Part shown: one piece after another, positions 15,156-23,881 of the stretch
Position numbering within the stretch: position 1 is the stretch's first letter
Layout of the letters: every line of letters begins with the position of its first letter
Assembly (NCBI RefSeq): GCF_019703875.1
Contig: NZ_AP024110.1
Location: 124,001-188,000, forward strand
Reading direction: 5' to 3'
Length of the DNA stretch: 64,000 bases
Source of the DNA: Methyloradius palustris
Lineage (GTDB): Bacteria > Pseudomonadota > Gammaproteobacteria > Burkholderiales > Methylophilaceae
Notes under the pieces: model-generated
Database searches by the model: none
Seen by the model: the letters and a program-made list of their open reading frames with translations, nothing else
What the model was told of the DNA's origin: nothing
Made by a program: the position numbers and the translations under genes

Positions 15156-15515
15156 TTATCTCAGAGCGTGATATTTAAGGTCAGCCAGGCTGACAATCTT
15201 AAGCGCCTGTTCATGCGTGGCCTCTAGTACAACGGGTGGTGCGTAGCCAGCTTCTGCCGCTTCATTCCAGCGTGCAGCACATAAACACCAGCGATCACCA
15301 GGTTTTAGGCCATCAAAGTTGTACTCTGGTCTGGGCGTGCTGAGGTCATTGCCTTGCGCTTTGGAATACACCAAAAACTCCTCAGTCACTTCAGCGCATA
15401 CCGTATGGCTGCCTGTATCTTCTGCGCCAGTGTCGCAGCAACCATTGCGGGTAAATCCAGTCAGTGGCTTGATGCTGCAAGCCTGTAACTCTGTACCTAA
15501 TACATTGCGTGCCAT
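15156..15515 (-). CDS. DUF2237 family protein
   Basis: A 119-residue small soluble protein with the strongly conserved DUF2237 pattern: NVLGTELQACS near the start, GFTRNGCCDTG (about 21-31), HTVCAEVTEEFL, and PGDRWCLCAARWNEA (about 72-86). Several invariant cysteines suggest metal binding or a redox role, but no function is established for the family. It is convergent with the 6S RNA and 40 nt downstream of the ABC transporter gene on the same strand, so it may be in that transcript. Confidence 0.88.
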   Translation of the reverse strand: MARNVLGTELQACSIKPLTGFTRNGCCDTGAEDTGSHTVCAEVTEEFLVYSKAQGNDLSTPRPEYNFDGLKPGDRWCLCAARWNEAAEAGYAPPVVLEATHEQALKIVSLADLKYHALR

Positions 15516-15555
15516 TTTTAGCTCTCTTTTATTGTGTAATGCTTAAGCTGAGTGA

Positions 15556-17343
15556 TCAGCTTGTTTGGGTAATTGCGTGTGCTTCCAGCTTTCGGTCTTT
15601 CAGTTGCCAGCTACGGGTGTGGAATTTAGCGACGCTGCTACGGTGCGCAATGCTCAATACACTGCTGTTTGGTAGCTCTTGCACAAGTAAGCTATATAAC
15701 AATTCTTCCATATCTTCATCTACCGCGCTGGTGGCTTCATCCAGAAATACCACATCAGGTTTAATCAGCAATAAGCGGATGAAAGCCAGACGCTGTTGCT
15801 CGCCAGTGGACAAGCGTTGCCCCCAGTTTTCTGCATCATTCAACTTGTCGCAGAGATGTTCAAGTTTGAATAGGGTCAGATATTTAACCATCGCTTCATC
15901 CGAAAATTTTTCGGCGGCTGAAGGGTAGGCAATTGCATCACGCAATATACCGATGGGCAAATAAGTACGTTGCGGCAGAAAAAGTAGATTGGCTTGCCGT
16001 GGAATCTCTATGTTGCCAGTTCCATAAGGCCAAATACCGGCAATCGCGCGAAACAGGGTGGATTTACCTGCGCCAGATGGCCCACTTAACAGTACACGCT
16101 GGCCTTGTTCAAGCTGCAGATTTACAGTATCCAGTAAGTTTGGCTCTGCACTTGAGCTTGTTGGTAAATGCAGGCTCACATCATTGAGCTTTATCCCTGA
16201 TCCAGAAGTGCGGTTAATCGAGAGACTTGCATTCAGTGCCTGATTCTCAGCATTCACGATACTTGCATGAAAGCTAGCAAGCCGATTAACACTGGCTTTC
16301 CACGTTGCTAGCGTGGTAAAGGCACTGACAAACCAAGAAAGTGCATCTTGCACCTGACCAAAAGCCGAACTGATTTGGGTTAAACCCCCTAGGGTGATCG
16401 CGCCTGAAAAATAACGAGGTGCGCCAACCAACATAGGGAAAATAATCGCGAACTGGGCATAGAACGTAGAAGCTACATTTAAACGTTTTGTCGTTTTCAT
16501 GATTTGCCACCAGTTCACTCGAATTCTTTCAAAACGGGATTCGAGATGTACTTTCTCCTGTGCTTCGCCTTCATACAGCGCAATCGCTTCTGAGTATTCA
16601 CGCACGCGCACTAGGCCAAAACGGAAATCAGCTTCATAACGCTGTTGGTTATAGTTTTGTTGGATGAGTGGTTTGCCTGCTTTCCATACTAACCATGAAC
16701 CAACAGCAGCGTAAGCGACTGCGAACCAGACCATATAGCCGGGAATCACCATCTGATGACCAAACATCAAGAATGATAATGGCCCGCTCACTGCCCAAAG
16801 TATGCCCACAAAAGTGACTAGGCTAACCACACTTGAAAGTAGGTCTAGAGATAGCGCCAGCGTACCAGTCGTTAGCTGGCTCAGGTCTTCTGCAATTCTT
16901 TGGTCGGGATTGTCTGAAGATTGGGTTTGTTCAATACGGTAATAAGATTGATGTGCCAGCCATTTGCCCAAATACTGTTTTGTCATCCATGCTCGCCAAC
17001 GCATCTCGAGTGCCTGACGCAGATAAATCCTGTAAATGGCGACAGCGATGAATATGAATGCCAGATATGAAAAGCGCCACAGTTGTTCTTTGAATGCTAT
17101 GTAATTTTTGGTTTCCAGCGCGTTGTAAAAATCACGGTTCCACGTATTGAACAATACGTTGATGTAAACCGCACCTAGTGTCAGGGTAATAATCGCGAAT
17201 AGCAGGCCACGCGCTCGCCACTTCTCATCAGATACCCAATAAGGCTTAATTAGCGCCCAGGTATCACGCCAGCGTGGCTTTGATTCGTGATTTTGATTTT
17301 CTGATACGTCATTGGCTTCTAGTGTGGGTGATGTTGTACTCAT
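15556..17343 (-). CDS. SbmA/BacA-like ABC transporter (fused permease-ATPase, YddA type)
   Basis: A 595-residue fusion of a six-helix permease (about residues 40-350) of the SbmA/BacA class and an ABC ATPase. The permease starts with the signature FNTWNRDFYNALETKNYIAF (about 65-84). The ATPase has Walker A GPSGAGKST (about 421-429), signature LSTGEQQR (about 507-514) and Walker B VVFLDEATS (about 529-537). Relatives import peptides, bleomycin-like compounds or, in Mycobacterium (Rv1819c), cobalamin and other hydrophilic molecules. The substrate cannot be read from the sequence; the nearby btuB-btuM unit makes cobalamin an option only. All nucleotide-binding motifs are intact. Confidence 0.88.
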   Translation of the reverse strand: MSTTSPTLEANDVSENQNHESKPRWRDTWALIKPYWVSDEKWRARGLLFAIITLTLGAVYINVLFNTWNRDFYNALETKNYIAFKEQLWRFSYLAFIFIAVAIYRIYLRQALEMRWRAWMTKQYLGKWLAHQSYYRIEQTQSSDNPDQRIAEDLSQLTTGTLALSLDLLSSVVSLVTFVGILWAVSGPLSFLMFGHQMVIPGYMVWFAVAYAAVGSWLVWKAGKPLIQQNYNQQRYEADFRFGLVRVREYSEAIALYEGEAQEKVHLESRFERIRVNWWQIMKTTKRLNVASTFYAQFAIIFPMLVGAPRYFSGAITLGGLTQISSAFGQVQDALSWFVSAFTTLATWKASVNRLASFHASIVNAENQALNASLSINRTSGSGIKLNDVSLHLPTSSSAEPNLLDTVNLQLEQGQRVLLSGPSGAGKSTLFRAIAGIWPYGTGNIEIPRQANLLFLPQRTYLPIGILRDAIAYPSAAEKFSDEAMVKYLTLFKLEHLCDKLNDAENWGQRLSTGEQQRLAFIRLLLIKPDVVFLDEATSAVDEDMEELLYSLLVQELPNSSVLSIAHRSSVAKFHTRSWQLKDRKLEAHAITQTS

Positions 17344-17475
17344 AGATTCAATCAGTGTTTAGGTCTAAAAATAATCAATTGCAACTTGTAAGGTTTTGTA
17401 ATGCCTATCTATTTAAATAAACCAATTATCACGTAACGCGTTCATAGGGGTATGCAAGTTATTTGGAGCAGTACC

Positions 17476-19014
17476 ATGAGATTTAATTCCGTCGCCGTTT
17501 TAACGTTGGCCTTAATTTTTTCCACAATAGCACAAGCGCAGGATGATTACGCGCAACCACCCATGCCGCCGCAGAGTGGCGACACTAACCCAAGCCAGCA
17601 GCCACCCCAGCCTCAATTTAGCCAGCAGGAGCTAGACCAGATGTTAGCACCGATCGCCCTGTATCCAGATGCCTTGCTCTCACAGGTATTGATGGCTTCA
17701 ACTTATCCGCTGGAAGTGGTGCAGGCAGCACGCTGGTCACGCGCCAACCCTGATTTAAAAGGCGACCAAGCAGTTAAAGCGGCGCAGCAGAATAATTGGG
17801 ATCCAAGCGTGATTTCGCTGACAGCATTTCCTCAAATCTTGGGTATGCTGGATGAAAAACTGGAGTGGACTGAGCGACTTGGTGATGCATTCCTTGAGCA
17901 ACAACCCCAAGTTATGGACACCGTGCAGGGCTTGCGCCAAAAGGCGATGGCCGCTGGCAATTTGCAATCTAACGACCAAGTACAAGTAAATCAACAAGCG
18001 CAACAGGGTCAGACCGTCATTGTCATCCAGCAAGCTGCGCCGCAAGTGGTCTATGTGCCGTATTACAACCCTACTGTTGTCTATGGCCCATGGTGGTGGG
18101 ATGCATACCCTCCCGTGTATTGGAATCCATGGCCTGGTTACTATCGCCGGCCTGGGTATAACTCTGGCTTTTATGTGGGTGTAGGAATTAGCGTAGGCGG
18201 CGGTTTCTTCTTCGGCAATTTTGACTGGCATCAACGCCATGTCAATGTCGTGAACGTCAATAATTACTACTATAGAAACTACTACAACAATCACCCACGC
18301 CCACCAGTTGGCGCTAATCCACGGCCTTATCCTGACCGTGGTGCTTGGCAGCATGACCCCGATCACAGGCGCGGTGTGCCTTACCCAAACTCTGCGTTAC
18401 AGCAACAGTTTTCACGCCCAGGCAATGATGCAAGGCCACCGCGTAATAACAGAGATGACTTTCAGCAAAACCGTGACGGCAATCACCAAAATTCAGGTGG
18501 TAATCCTACCAACCATTCGCCTGACAATCGTAATAGATCCAACCCAGCAGGGCAGCCAACAAATGGCAATCCTGATCACTCGCCAGATTATCGGCAGAAT
18601 GTAAATTTACCTGATGGAAGGCCACAGGGCCAAAACCCTGGACGCCAGAATGATGACAGTCGTTCGCCAAGAAACCAGCCGCAAATGTCTAACCCAGAAA
18701 GTATGTCGCCACCAAGCGGCCGCGATAAGGGCGCTGATATAGGGTCAGGCCAACAAGCAAGGCCACAGATTGAGCGTGCTGCGCCGCAAGCCGTTCAGCA
18801 ACCACGTCCAGAAACGGCACCCAGAGTACAGCAAAGAAGCACTGAGGCAAGACAGCCTCGGCCAGAAATGCAAAGATCAGAGCCTCAAAGGCAGCAACAA
18901 CATATTGAGATGCCGCGAGCAGAGCAGCCGCGCAATGAGGCGCCTAGGCCACAACAGCAACAAAGACACGAAGGCGGTGGCCACCCACAGGGCGGTGGCG
19001 ATAAGCAACGTTAG
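17476..19014 (+). CDS. Secreted DUF3300 protein with Q/P/R/N-rich C-terminal half
   Basis: A 512-residue exported protein. The ATG at 17476 is chosen because it gives a clean signal peptide (MRFNSVAVLTLALIFSTIAQA) and follows TTGGAG; an in-frame start 8 codons upstream would spoil it. Residues about 50-150 are the DUF3300 domain, with LAPIALYPDALLSQVLMAST and LEVVQAARW. A Trp/Tyr/Pro-rich segment follows (about 195-270), with repeated YNP, WNPWPGYYRRPGY and FDWHQRHVNV. The last ~220 residues are low complexity, dominated by Gln, Pro, Arg and Asn. A disordered surface or envelope protein is likely; no function is established for DUF3300. Confidence 0.85.
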   Translation: MRFNSVAVLTLALIFSTIAQAQDDYAQPPMPPQSGDTNPSQQPPQPQFSQQELDQMLAPIALYPDALLSQVLMASTYPLEVVQAARWSRANPDLKGDQAVKAAQQNNWDPSVISLTAFPQILGMLDEKLEWTERLGDAFLEQQPQVMDTVQGLRQKAMAAGNLQSNDQVQVNQQAQQGQTVIVIQQAAPQVVYVPYYNPTVVYGPWWWDAYPPVYWNPWPGYYRRPGYNSGFYVGVGISVGGGFFFGNFDWHQRHVNVVNVNNYYYRNYYNNHPRPPVGANPRPYPDRGAWQHDPDHRRGVPYPNSALQQQFSRPGNDARPPRNNRDDFQQNRDGNHQNSGGNPTNHSPDNRNRSNPAGQPTNGNPDHSPDYRQNVNLPDGRPQGQNPGRQNDDSRSPRNQPQMSNPESMSPPSGRDKGADIGSGQQARPQIERAAPQAVQQPRPETAPRVQQRSTEARQPRPEMQRSEPQRQQQHIEMPRAEQPRNEAPRPQQQQRHEGGGHPQGGGDKQR

Positions 19015-19038
19015 ATCGTTAATATTGGGGAGTTGCAA

Positions 19039-19064
19039 TAGATGCGTCACCCACCGCGCATCTA
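19039..19064. terminator. Hairpin between convergent genes
   Basis: TAGATGCG and CGCATCTA form an 8-bp stem around a 10-nt loop in the 61-nt gap between the convergent DUF3300 and DUF1348 genes. The position suits a bidirectional terminator, but there is no clear T-run. Confidence 0.4.
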
Positions 19065-19075
19065 TAAATTAGATA

Positions 19076-19489
19076 TCAGCCTAGCTTGCGGTCAGATTCG
19101 TTAATCAGTACATCATTGATGCTGGCGTAGCGAAACTGCATCAGGCCGTTTTCTGCAAACTCCCAGTTTTCGTTGCCATACGATCTGTACCACTGGCCTT
19201 TATCGTCATGCCATTCGTATTCAAAGCGCACGGCGATGCGGTTTTCAAGAAAGCACCAGAGTTCTTTCTTAAGCCGATATTCATGCTCTTTAGCCCATTT
19301 GGCTTTTAAAAACTCTTTAATGGCAGGGCGGCCTGTAATGAATTCCGAACGGTTGCGCCAGTGTGAATCAACGGTATAAGCCAGCGATACCCGTTCAGGG
19401 TCCTTACTGTTCCAGGCATCTTCAGCCGCTTGTACTTTTTGCTTGGCTGTTTCTAGGGTAAACGGTGGTAATGGTGGTTTGGTTTCCAT
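19076..19489 (-). CDS. DUF1348 / NTF2-like family protein
   Basis: A 137-residue single domain of the NTF2-like (SnoaL) fold. KVQAAEDAWNSKDPERVSLAYT (about 15-36) is the helix that opens these cone-shaped domains. ITGRPAIKEFLKAKWAKE and a series of aromatic beta strands (VRFEYEWHDDKGQWYRSYGNENWEF) then match the DUF1348 subgroup. NTF2-like folds serve as enzymes or ligand binders; no role is established for this subgroup. No signal peptide is seen. It stands alone between convergent and divergent neighbours. Confidence 0.85.
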   Translation of the reverse strand: METKPPLPPFTLETAKQKVQAAEDAWNSKDPERVSLAYTVDSHWRNRSEFITGRPAIKEFLKAKWAKEHEYRLKKELWCFLENRIAVRFEYEWHDDKGQWYRSYGNENWEFAENGLMQFRYASINDVLINESDRKLG

Positions 19490-19614
19490 GCAGTGTGACC
19501 TTTCAAGTGAGCCGAAACATATTGATAGACTAATATGTCTGTCAGATGATGCAAAGCATTCTTCAGTAATATAATTGCTGAATGTTTACAGAATAAGTTG
19601 ATAGAAAGAAACAC

Positions 19615-20070
19615 ATGCGATATTGGTTAATGAAGTCTGAGCCTGGTGATGTCTCGATTGATGATTTGGCAGCGATGCCGAATCAAACAGTGGATTGGTA
19701 CGGGGTACGTAATTACCAAGCCCGTAATTTCATGCGCGACCAGATGAAAGTCGGCGATGGCGTTTTGTTCTACCATTCAAACTGTGATGTTCCTGGCATT
19801 GCTGGTATTGCAGAAGTTAGCAAGCTGGCCTACCCAGACCGATTACAATTTATTGCAGGCCATAAATACTATGACCCCAAAGCCACACCAGAAAGCCCGC
19901 GCTGGTTTAATGTAGATGTGAAGCTGGTGCGTAAAACGCGGTTACTGAGTCTTAAAGAAATGCGCGAGATACCAGAGCTAGTAAGTTTGCGCATTTTGCA
20001 GCGCGGCAACCGTTTATCAATTACCCCCGTTGATCCGCGTGAGTGGGAGTTTATTCTTAAGCTTTTGTAA
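19615..20070 (+). CDS. EVE-domain protein
   Basis: A 151-residue single EVE domain (PUA/YTH-like fold), related to eukaryotic thymocyte nuclear protein 1. The N terminus RYWLMKSEPGDVSIDDL and VDWYGVRNYQARNFMR (about 26-41), then GDGVLFYHSNCDVPGIAGIAEV, are diagnostic. The aromatic cage formed by these segments is thought to bind modified bases, such as modified cytosines in nucleic acid. In bacteria EVE proteins often accompany zapA-ssrS neighbourhoods or defence genes; here it lies 4.5 kb from ssrS and no defence gene is adjacent. It appears to be monocistronic. Confidence 0.93.
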   Translation: MRYWLMKSEPGDVSIDDLAAMPNQTVDWYGVRNYQARNFMRDQMKVGDGVLFYHSNCDVPGIAGIAEVSKLAYPDRLQFIAGHKYYDPKATPESPRWFNVDVKLVRKTRLLSLKEMREIPELVSLRILQRGNRLSITPVDPREWEFILKLL

Positions 20071-20184
20071 GTAGGAATCTGAGTATTTAGATGATCACAC
20101 ACTATTCTTTGGAGGAGGCTATCGGCCAAAAGCTGACGTTGATAGGGAGTCTTAAATAAACGCTCTGTTTAACACTGCTGTTAA

Positions 20185-21519
20185 TCAGCTTTGAAGACTC
20201 TCAGACTGTTTAGCAGCTAGGGTTTCATAGAGTGGCAAGCTAAATATTCTGGAGATAATCGCCGCAATCAATGCAACCAGCATCAAGCTGATTACCATCT
20301 GGTGGCCATCCACCATTTCCATGACGATAATAAATGAGGTCAGTGGCGCTTGTGTCACGGCAGCTAAAAAACCAGCCATGCAGAGTGTGCTGATTTCAGC
20401 GATATGTTGTTGACCAAAGAATGGCAGTAAATCACTGCCTATGCCTGCGCCTATAGAGAGTGATGGTGCAAAAATTCCGCCAGGCACTCCACTAAAGTAG
20501 GTAAAGATTGTCGCTAGGTATTTTATCGGCGCATATTGCCATGATTCCATGACAGAGCCATCAAGAATGTTCTGGGTATAGATATAGCCAGAACCGTGAG
20601 CATGTCCATCACTGATCAATCCTAACAGGGCAACCATCAGGCCGCAAAAACCAGCCCACCTTACTGGATGCATGCTGCGGAAATTACCAACTCGTCCATC
20701 TAATTTCGATGATGATTCAATCAATGTCCGGCTGAACAATCCACCTGTGACACCACAGACTAAGCCACAGACCAACAGTGGAATGAAAATGTGCCGATCT
20801 ACGTTGTTGACCACGATGTTGCCAAAATAAATGTAATTTCCTTGAAGTGAGACTGATACCAAGCCAGACAGAACAATCGCGCTGATTACAACGCCATTTG
20901 TTTTTTGTTCAAAACGGCGACCAAGCTCTTCGATTGCAAATACAATCCCAGCTAAAGGTGTGTTAAATGCTGCCGAAATGCCTGCTGCTCCACCGGCTAG
21001 TATTAAATGTTTAGGGTGGATAGAAAAATTCTTAGGCAAGAAACGTCGGAATGCATACATCACGCTGGCAGCCACCTGAACAGACGGCCCCTCTCTGCCA
21101 GCTGAAAAACCTGAAGCCAAAGCTCCCAAGCCTAAAACAATCTTAGCTGCGGCTAATTTTAGAGACAGGAGTTTGGATATGGTTTCTTCTGATGTTTCAT
21201 CTTTAAGTGCAGCTATTGTCTGGGGGATTCCGCTACCGGCTGCCCCGGCAAACCAGCGTCTAGTAAAAAAGACGATTGCTATTCCACCTAATGGAGTCAG
21301 TAAAATGGGTGCCCACCAGTAAGCGATTTCAATACGGAAGAACCAAGATATGACATGTTCAGTTGCCTGTGCAAAAATTACAACAACTAGTCCTGCAACT
21401 GCAGCAGCAATCCATACAATTAATCTTCCTCGCCATGCATCAAAATCTGCAAGTTTTACTGATTTAATTTTATCTATAATCTGATTGAGTAACTGCATAT
21501 CATTGGGCTTGGGTATCAT
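20185..21519 (-). CDS. clcA: ClC-family chloride/proton antiporter
   Basis: A 444-residue inner-membrane protein with many hydrophobic helices. The three ClC signature segments are GSGIPQ (95-100), GREGPSVQ (141-148) and a GVPGGIFAPSL segment around residue 350. Glu143 corresponds to the gating glutamate (E148 of E. coli ClcA), and Glu198 in FAIEELG to the proton-path glutamate E203; the spacing of 55 is identical. Both glutamates present argues for a Cl-/H+ exchanger rather than a channel. There is no C-terminal CBS pair. Met1 or Met8 could be the start. The symbol is by family resemblance. Confidence 0.9.
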   Translation of the reverse strand: MIPKPNDMQLLNQIIDKIKSVKLADFDAWRGRLIVWIAAAVAGLVVVIFAQATEHVISWFFRIEIAYWWAPILLTPLGGIAIVFFTRRWFAGAAGSGIPQTIAALKDETSEETISKLLSLKLAAAKIVLGLGALASGFSAGREGPSVQVAASVMYAFRRFLPKNFSIHPKHLILAGGAAGISAAFNTPLAGIVFAIEELGRRFEQKTNGVVISAIVLSGLVSVSLQGNYIYFGNIVVNNVDRHIFIPLLVCGLVCGVTGGLFSRTLIESSSKLDGRVGNFRSMHPVRWAGFCGLMVALLGLISDGHAHGSGYIYTQNILDGSVMESWQYAPIKYLATIFTYFSGVPGGIFAPSLSIGAGIGSDLLPFFGQQHIAEISTLCMAGFLAAVTQAPLTSFIIVMEMVDGHQMVISLMLVALIAAIISRIFSLPLYETLAAKQSESLQS

Positions 21520-21665
21520 TGGCTAAAGAATGAGTGTCGCACAATTTATATTGATATCAATTATAGAAAATTGAATATTTTAATAATTGCTTATAGTCTC
21601 AATTATAATGGCTTTGATTCTTACCTTACAATTCAAATTAATGGCCACTATGGGTCGCTAGAGGG

Positions 21666-21724
21666 CATTAATCCCGATATAAATAAACCAGCCTTGAGCT
21701 GGCTTATTTATATCGGGATTAATG
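21666..21724. repeat. 59-nt near-perfect inverted repeat (27-bp arms, 5-nt loop)
   Basis: The left arm 21666-21692 and right arm 21698-21724 are reverse complements at 26 of 27 positions, the exception allowing G-U; the loop is CTTGA. The inner part CCAGC/GCTGG followed by TTATTT looks like an intrinsic terminator and lies 12 nt past the DsrE-like stop, so ending that transcript is the simple explanation. The outer AT-rich 20 bp on each side is longer than a terminator needs, which leaves a small mobile-element remnant or a protein-binding palindrome possible. Confidence 0.85.
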
Positions 21725-21735
21725 TGTTATCTCTT

Positions 21736-22095
21736 CTAGAAAATAAGCACTTGGTAGTTTTCTGAAGTGAACTGTCGATAGCTCATAAATGGACCACTAT
21801 CGGCAAGTAATCTGATACCACAAGATTGCACAGCATCTGTCTGCCCAAATGCATTTGCACAAAACCCACATGCACCATCAATCTTATCTTTAACAGCTTC
21901 AAATAGGCCGTGCGCTGGATGATCTGCTTTAACTAACTGAGTAAGCCACTTGGTGGCCGTTCCACTAAAGACAATATGAACTTCGTCTCCAGACTCTTTA
22001 CACTCTCCAGCAGCAGCTAATGCATTAACTACGCGACCTAGACCTTCGTTTGTCTCGGTGTCGGCTAATACGACAATCGCTATTTTATTACCCAT
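21736..22095 (-). CDS. DsrE/DsrF-like family protein
   Basis: A 119-residue soluble protein of the DsrE fold: KIAIVVLADTETNEGLGRVVNAL at the start, DEVHIVFSGTATKWL, and a cysteine-containing loop GACGFCANAFG (about 74-84). Family members bind or transfer sulfur in the DsrEFH/TusBCD context, but many single-copy relatives near regulators have no known role. It is divergent from an AraC-family gene 109 nt away, and its own promoter probably shares that gap. The long inverted repeat just past its stop probably ends the message. Confidence 0.8.
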   Translation of the reverse strand: MGNKIAIVVLADTETNEGLGRVVNALAAAGECKESGDEVHIVFSGTATKWLTQLVKADHPAHGLFEAVKDKIDGACGFCANAFGQTDAVQSCGIRLLADSGPFMSYRQFTSENYQVLIF

Positions 22096-22204
22096 GGTAT
22101 CTATCCCTTTTCAATCTAGTGCGAATTGCACAACTACATTTTGTTGGAATAATCGATACTAATGGTAGTATTAAGTATCAATTAATTACCTTTTGGTATC
22201 AATA

Positions 22205-23023
22205 ATGACCGATCGTTTAGCTGGGTTCTTTAATCAACATCAATTAAGTGCTCGTATGTTCTTCTCTGGTACTTTATGCAAAGACATTGATTTTGATGAA
22301 AGCATGGGAGGTGGTTTTTTACACCTGATTCAGAAGGGAAAATTAACGGTTAACTCTTCAGAGCACGGTAGTATTTTGATAGATCAGCCCAGCTTATTGC
22401 TCTACCCTAGGCCAGCTAAACATCAATTTGTATTTGATGGGGAGGTAGATCTTACTTGCGCAATCATTGATCTAGATGGAGGCTCTAAGAACGTATTAGC
22501 CAATGCATTACCAAGAGTAATGTTAATGCCTCTTGATTTGATGCCATCTCTAGCCAATACATTAGGATTGTTATTTGCGGAGGCTGAGCAAGACTATTGT
22601 GGACGTCAAGCAGCCATAGATCGGCTTTTTGAATATCTACTAATTCAACTATTACGATATATCTTAGATCATCATAAAACCGATATTGGCCTGCTAGCAG
22701 GATTGAATGACGCACGCTTAGCTAGAGCCATCAGTGCCATGCATGATGCCCCAGGTAATAATTGGTCACTTGAGTTGCTTGCAGAAAAAGCCGGCATGTC
22801 CCGTGCAAGATTTGCAGTCCATTTTAGAGACACTGTTGGGACGACGCCAGTTAATCATCTGACACAATGCAGGCTTGCTTTAGCGCAGACGCTACTTAGA
22901 AAAGGAAAGCCCGTGGGGTTGGTAGCAAACGAAGTTGGGTATAGCAATTCCGCTGCACTCACTAGACTTTTTAAAGTGCAAGTTGGGCATTCACCAAAGG
23001 CTTGGCTAAAACTCAATCCATAG
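22205..23023 (+). CDS. AraC-family transcriptional regulator
   Basis: A 272-residue regulator. The N-terminal cupin-like sensor domain (about 1-160, AraC_binding/cupin_6 type) contains FLHLIQKGKLTV and LLLYPRPAKHQF. The C-terminal pair of helix-turn-helix units (about 175-270) has WSLELLAEKAGMSRARFAVHF and GLVANEVGYSNSAALTRLFK. The ATG at 22205 is preferred over an in-frame TTG 4 codons upstream. It diverges from the DsrE-like gene, and the shared gap contains GATACT/AGTATC and repeated GGTATC elements that may be operators. Regulation of the DsrE gene is the natural guess; the inducer is unknown. Confidence 0.88.
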   Translation: MTDRLAGFFNQHQLSARMFFSGTLCKDIDFDESMGGGFLHLIQKGKLTVNSSEHGSILIDQPSLLLYPRPAKHQFVFDGEVDLTCAIIDLDGGSKNVLANALPRVMLMPLDLMPSLANTLGLLFAEAEQDYCGRQAAIDRLFEYLLIQLLRYILDHHKTDIGLLAGLNDARLARAISAMHDAPGNNWSLELLAEKAGMSRARFAVHFRDTVGTTPVNHLTQCRLALAQTLLRKGKPVGLVANEVGYSNSAALTRLFKVQVGHSPKAWLKLNP

Positions 23024-23107
23024 GCAATACGGCATCTCTGCATGACCGCTTTGGGTTGTTAGCCGCCACCTGAAAGTCAGTAAATTTCTGAGGGTTCAGA
23101 CTCTTAT

Positions 23108-23878
23108 CTAAGTCGTTTGGCTCAAACCAAATTGGCTTTCAAGCACGTTAGATATATCTTCTTTTGCAATAAACTGCTTTTCAACTTTGCCATCGGTGAT
23201 AGTTTTGAGGGTAGTGCCAAACAATATTTTTCGGCCTTCGGGGTTGTGCAGTACAACTAGGAGTTTTTGCACAAAGATAGCATCTGGGTGGGTTGAGTTC
23301 ATGTAGTTTGCTGGCGCAAAATCAATCCATTCTTGTGGTGAGAAATCAAAGGCGAATTGCGGCGCCCAAGCATCATCCACCCATGCTTGTAGCAGGTATT
23401 CATGCTCGGTTGGCTTGCTTAGCATAAAGCTATCGTGATCCTGTTTAACGGCTTGGTCGAGCACATCCAGTTGTATCGGCGCTCTTAATCCGTAGCTGCC
23501 AAAGCCTAAATCACATAACCAGCGCTCGCCCGACATATTGACCACCACAGCCATATGCGTCCTTGGTCTTTTGGTGGGATAAAACATGGGTCTGGCGGCT
23601 ACGAATTGATAGGGAATGCCAAGCGCTTGCAGCGCCATGGCAAAAATGCCGTTCACTTCGTAGCAGTAGCCACCACGATGATGTTTGACGATTTTTTCGA
23701 CGATGTCTTCAGGGACTAGAGAAACGATTTTGCCAGCTTGCACATCCAGATTTTCAAATGGTGTAGTGAACAACTGGCAGCGCATGATCTCGGCCACAGT
23801 GGCTATATCGGCCTTGGGCTGTGATGTATAGCCTATGCGCTTAAAGTAATCTGCTAATACAAAGTTGCTTGCAATCAT
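23108..23878 (-). CDS. Arylamine N-acetyltransferase
   Basis: A 256-residue cytoplasmic enzyme that acetylates aromatic amines and hydrazines from acetyl-CoA. The cysteine-protease-like catalytic triad is visible: Cys72 in RGGYCYE, His108 in THMAV and Asp123 in LCDLGFG. The N-terminal QLFTTPFENLDV (about 35-46) is the family signature. The length is typical. It starts 3 nt after the ilvA stop on the same strand, so it is likely cotranscribed with ilvA although no metabolic link is known. The natural substrate is not evident. Confidence 0.93.
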   Translation of the reverse strand: MIASNFVLADYFKRIGYTSQPKADIATVAEIMRCQLFTTPFENLDVQAGKIVSLVPEDIVEKIVKHHRGGYCYEVNGIFAMALQALGIPYQFVAARPMFYPTKRPRTHMAVVVNMSGERWLCDLGFGSYGLRAPIQLDVLDQAVKQDHDSFMLSKPTEHEYLLQAWVDDAWAPQFAFDFSPQEWIDFAPANYMNSTHPDAIFVQKLLVVLHNPEGRKILFGTTLKTITDGKVEKQFIAKEDISNVLESQFGLSQTT

Positions 23879-23881
23879 GGC

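Noticed and set aside
21571..21765. 64-codon open frame in the DsrE-clcA gap
   Set aside because: It runs through the 59-nt inverted repeat, has no recognisable domain or ribosome-binding site, and overlaps the end of the DsrE-like gene.
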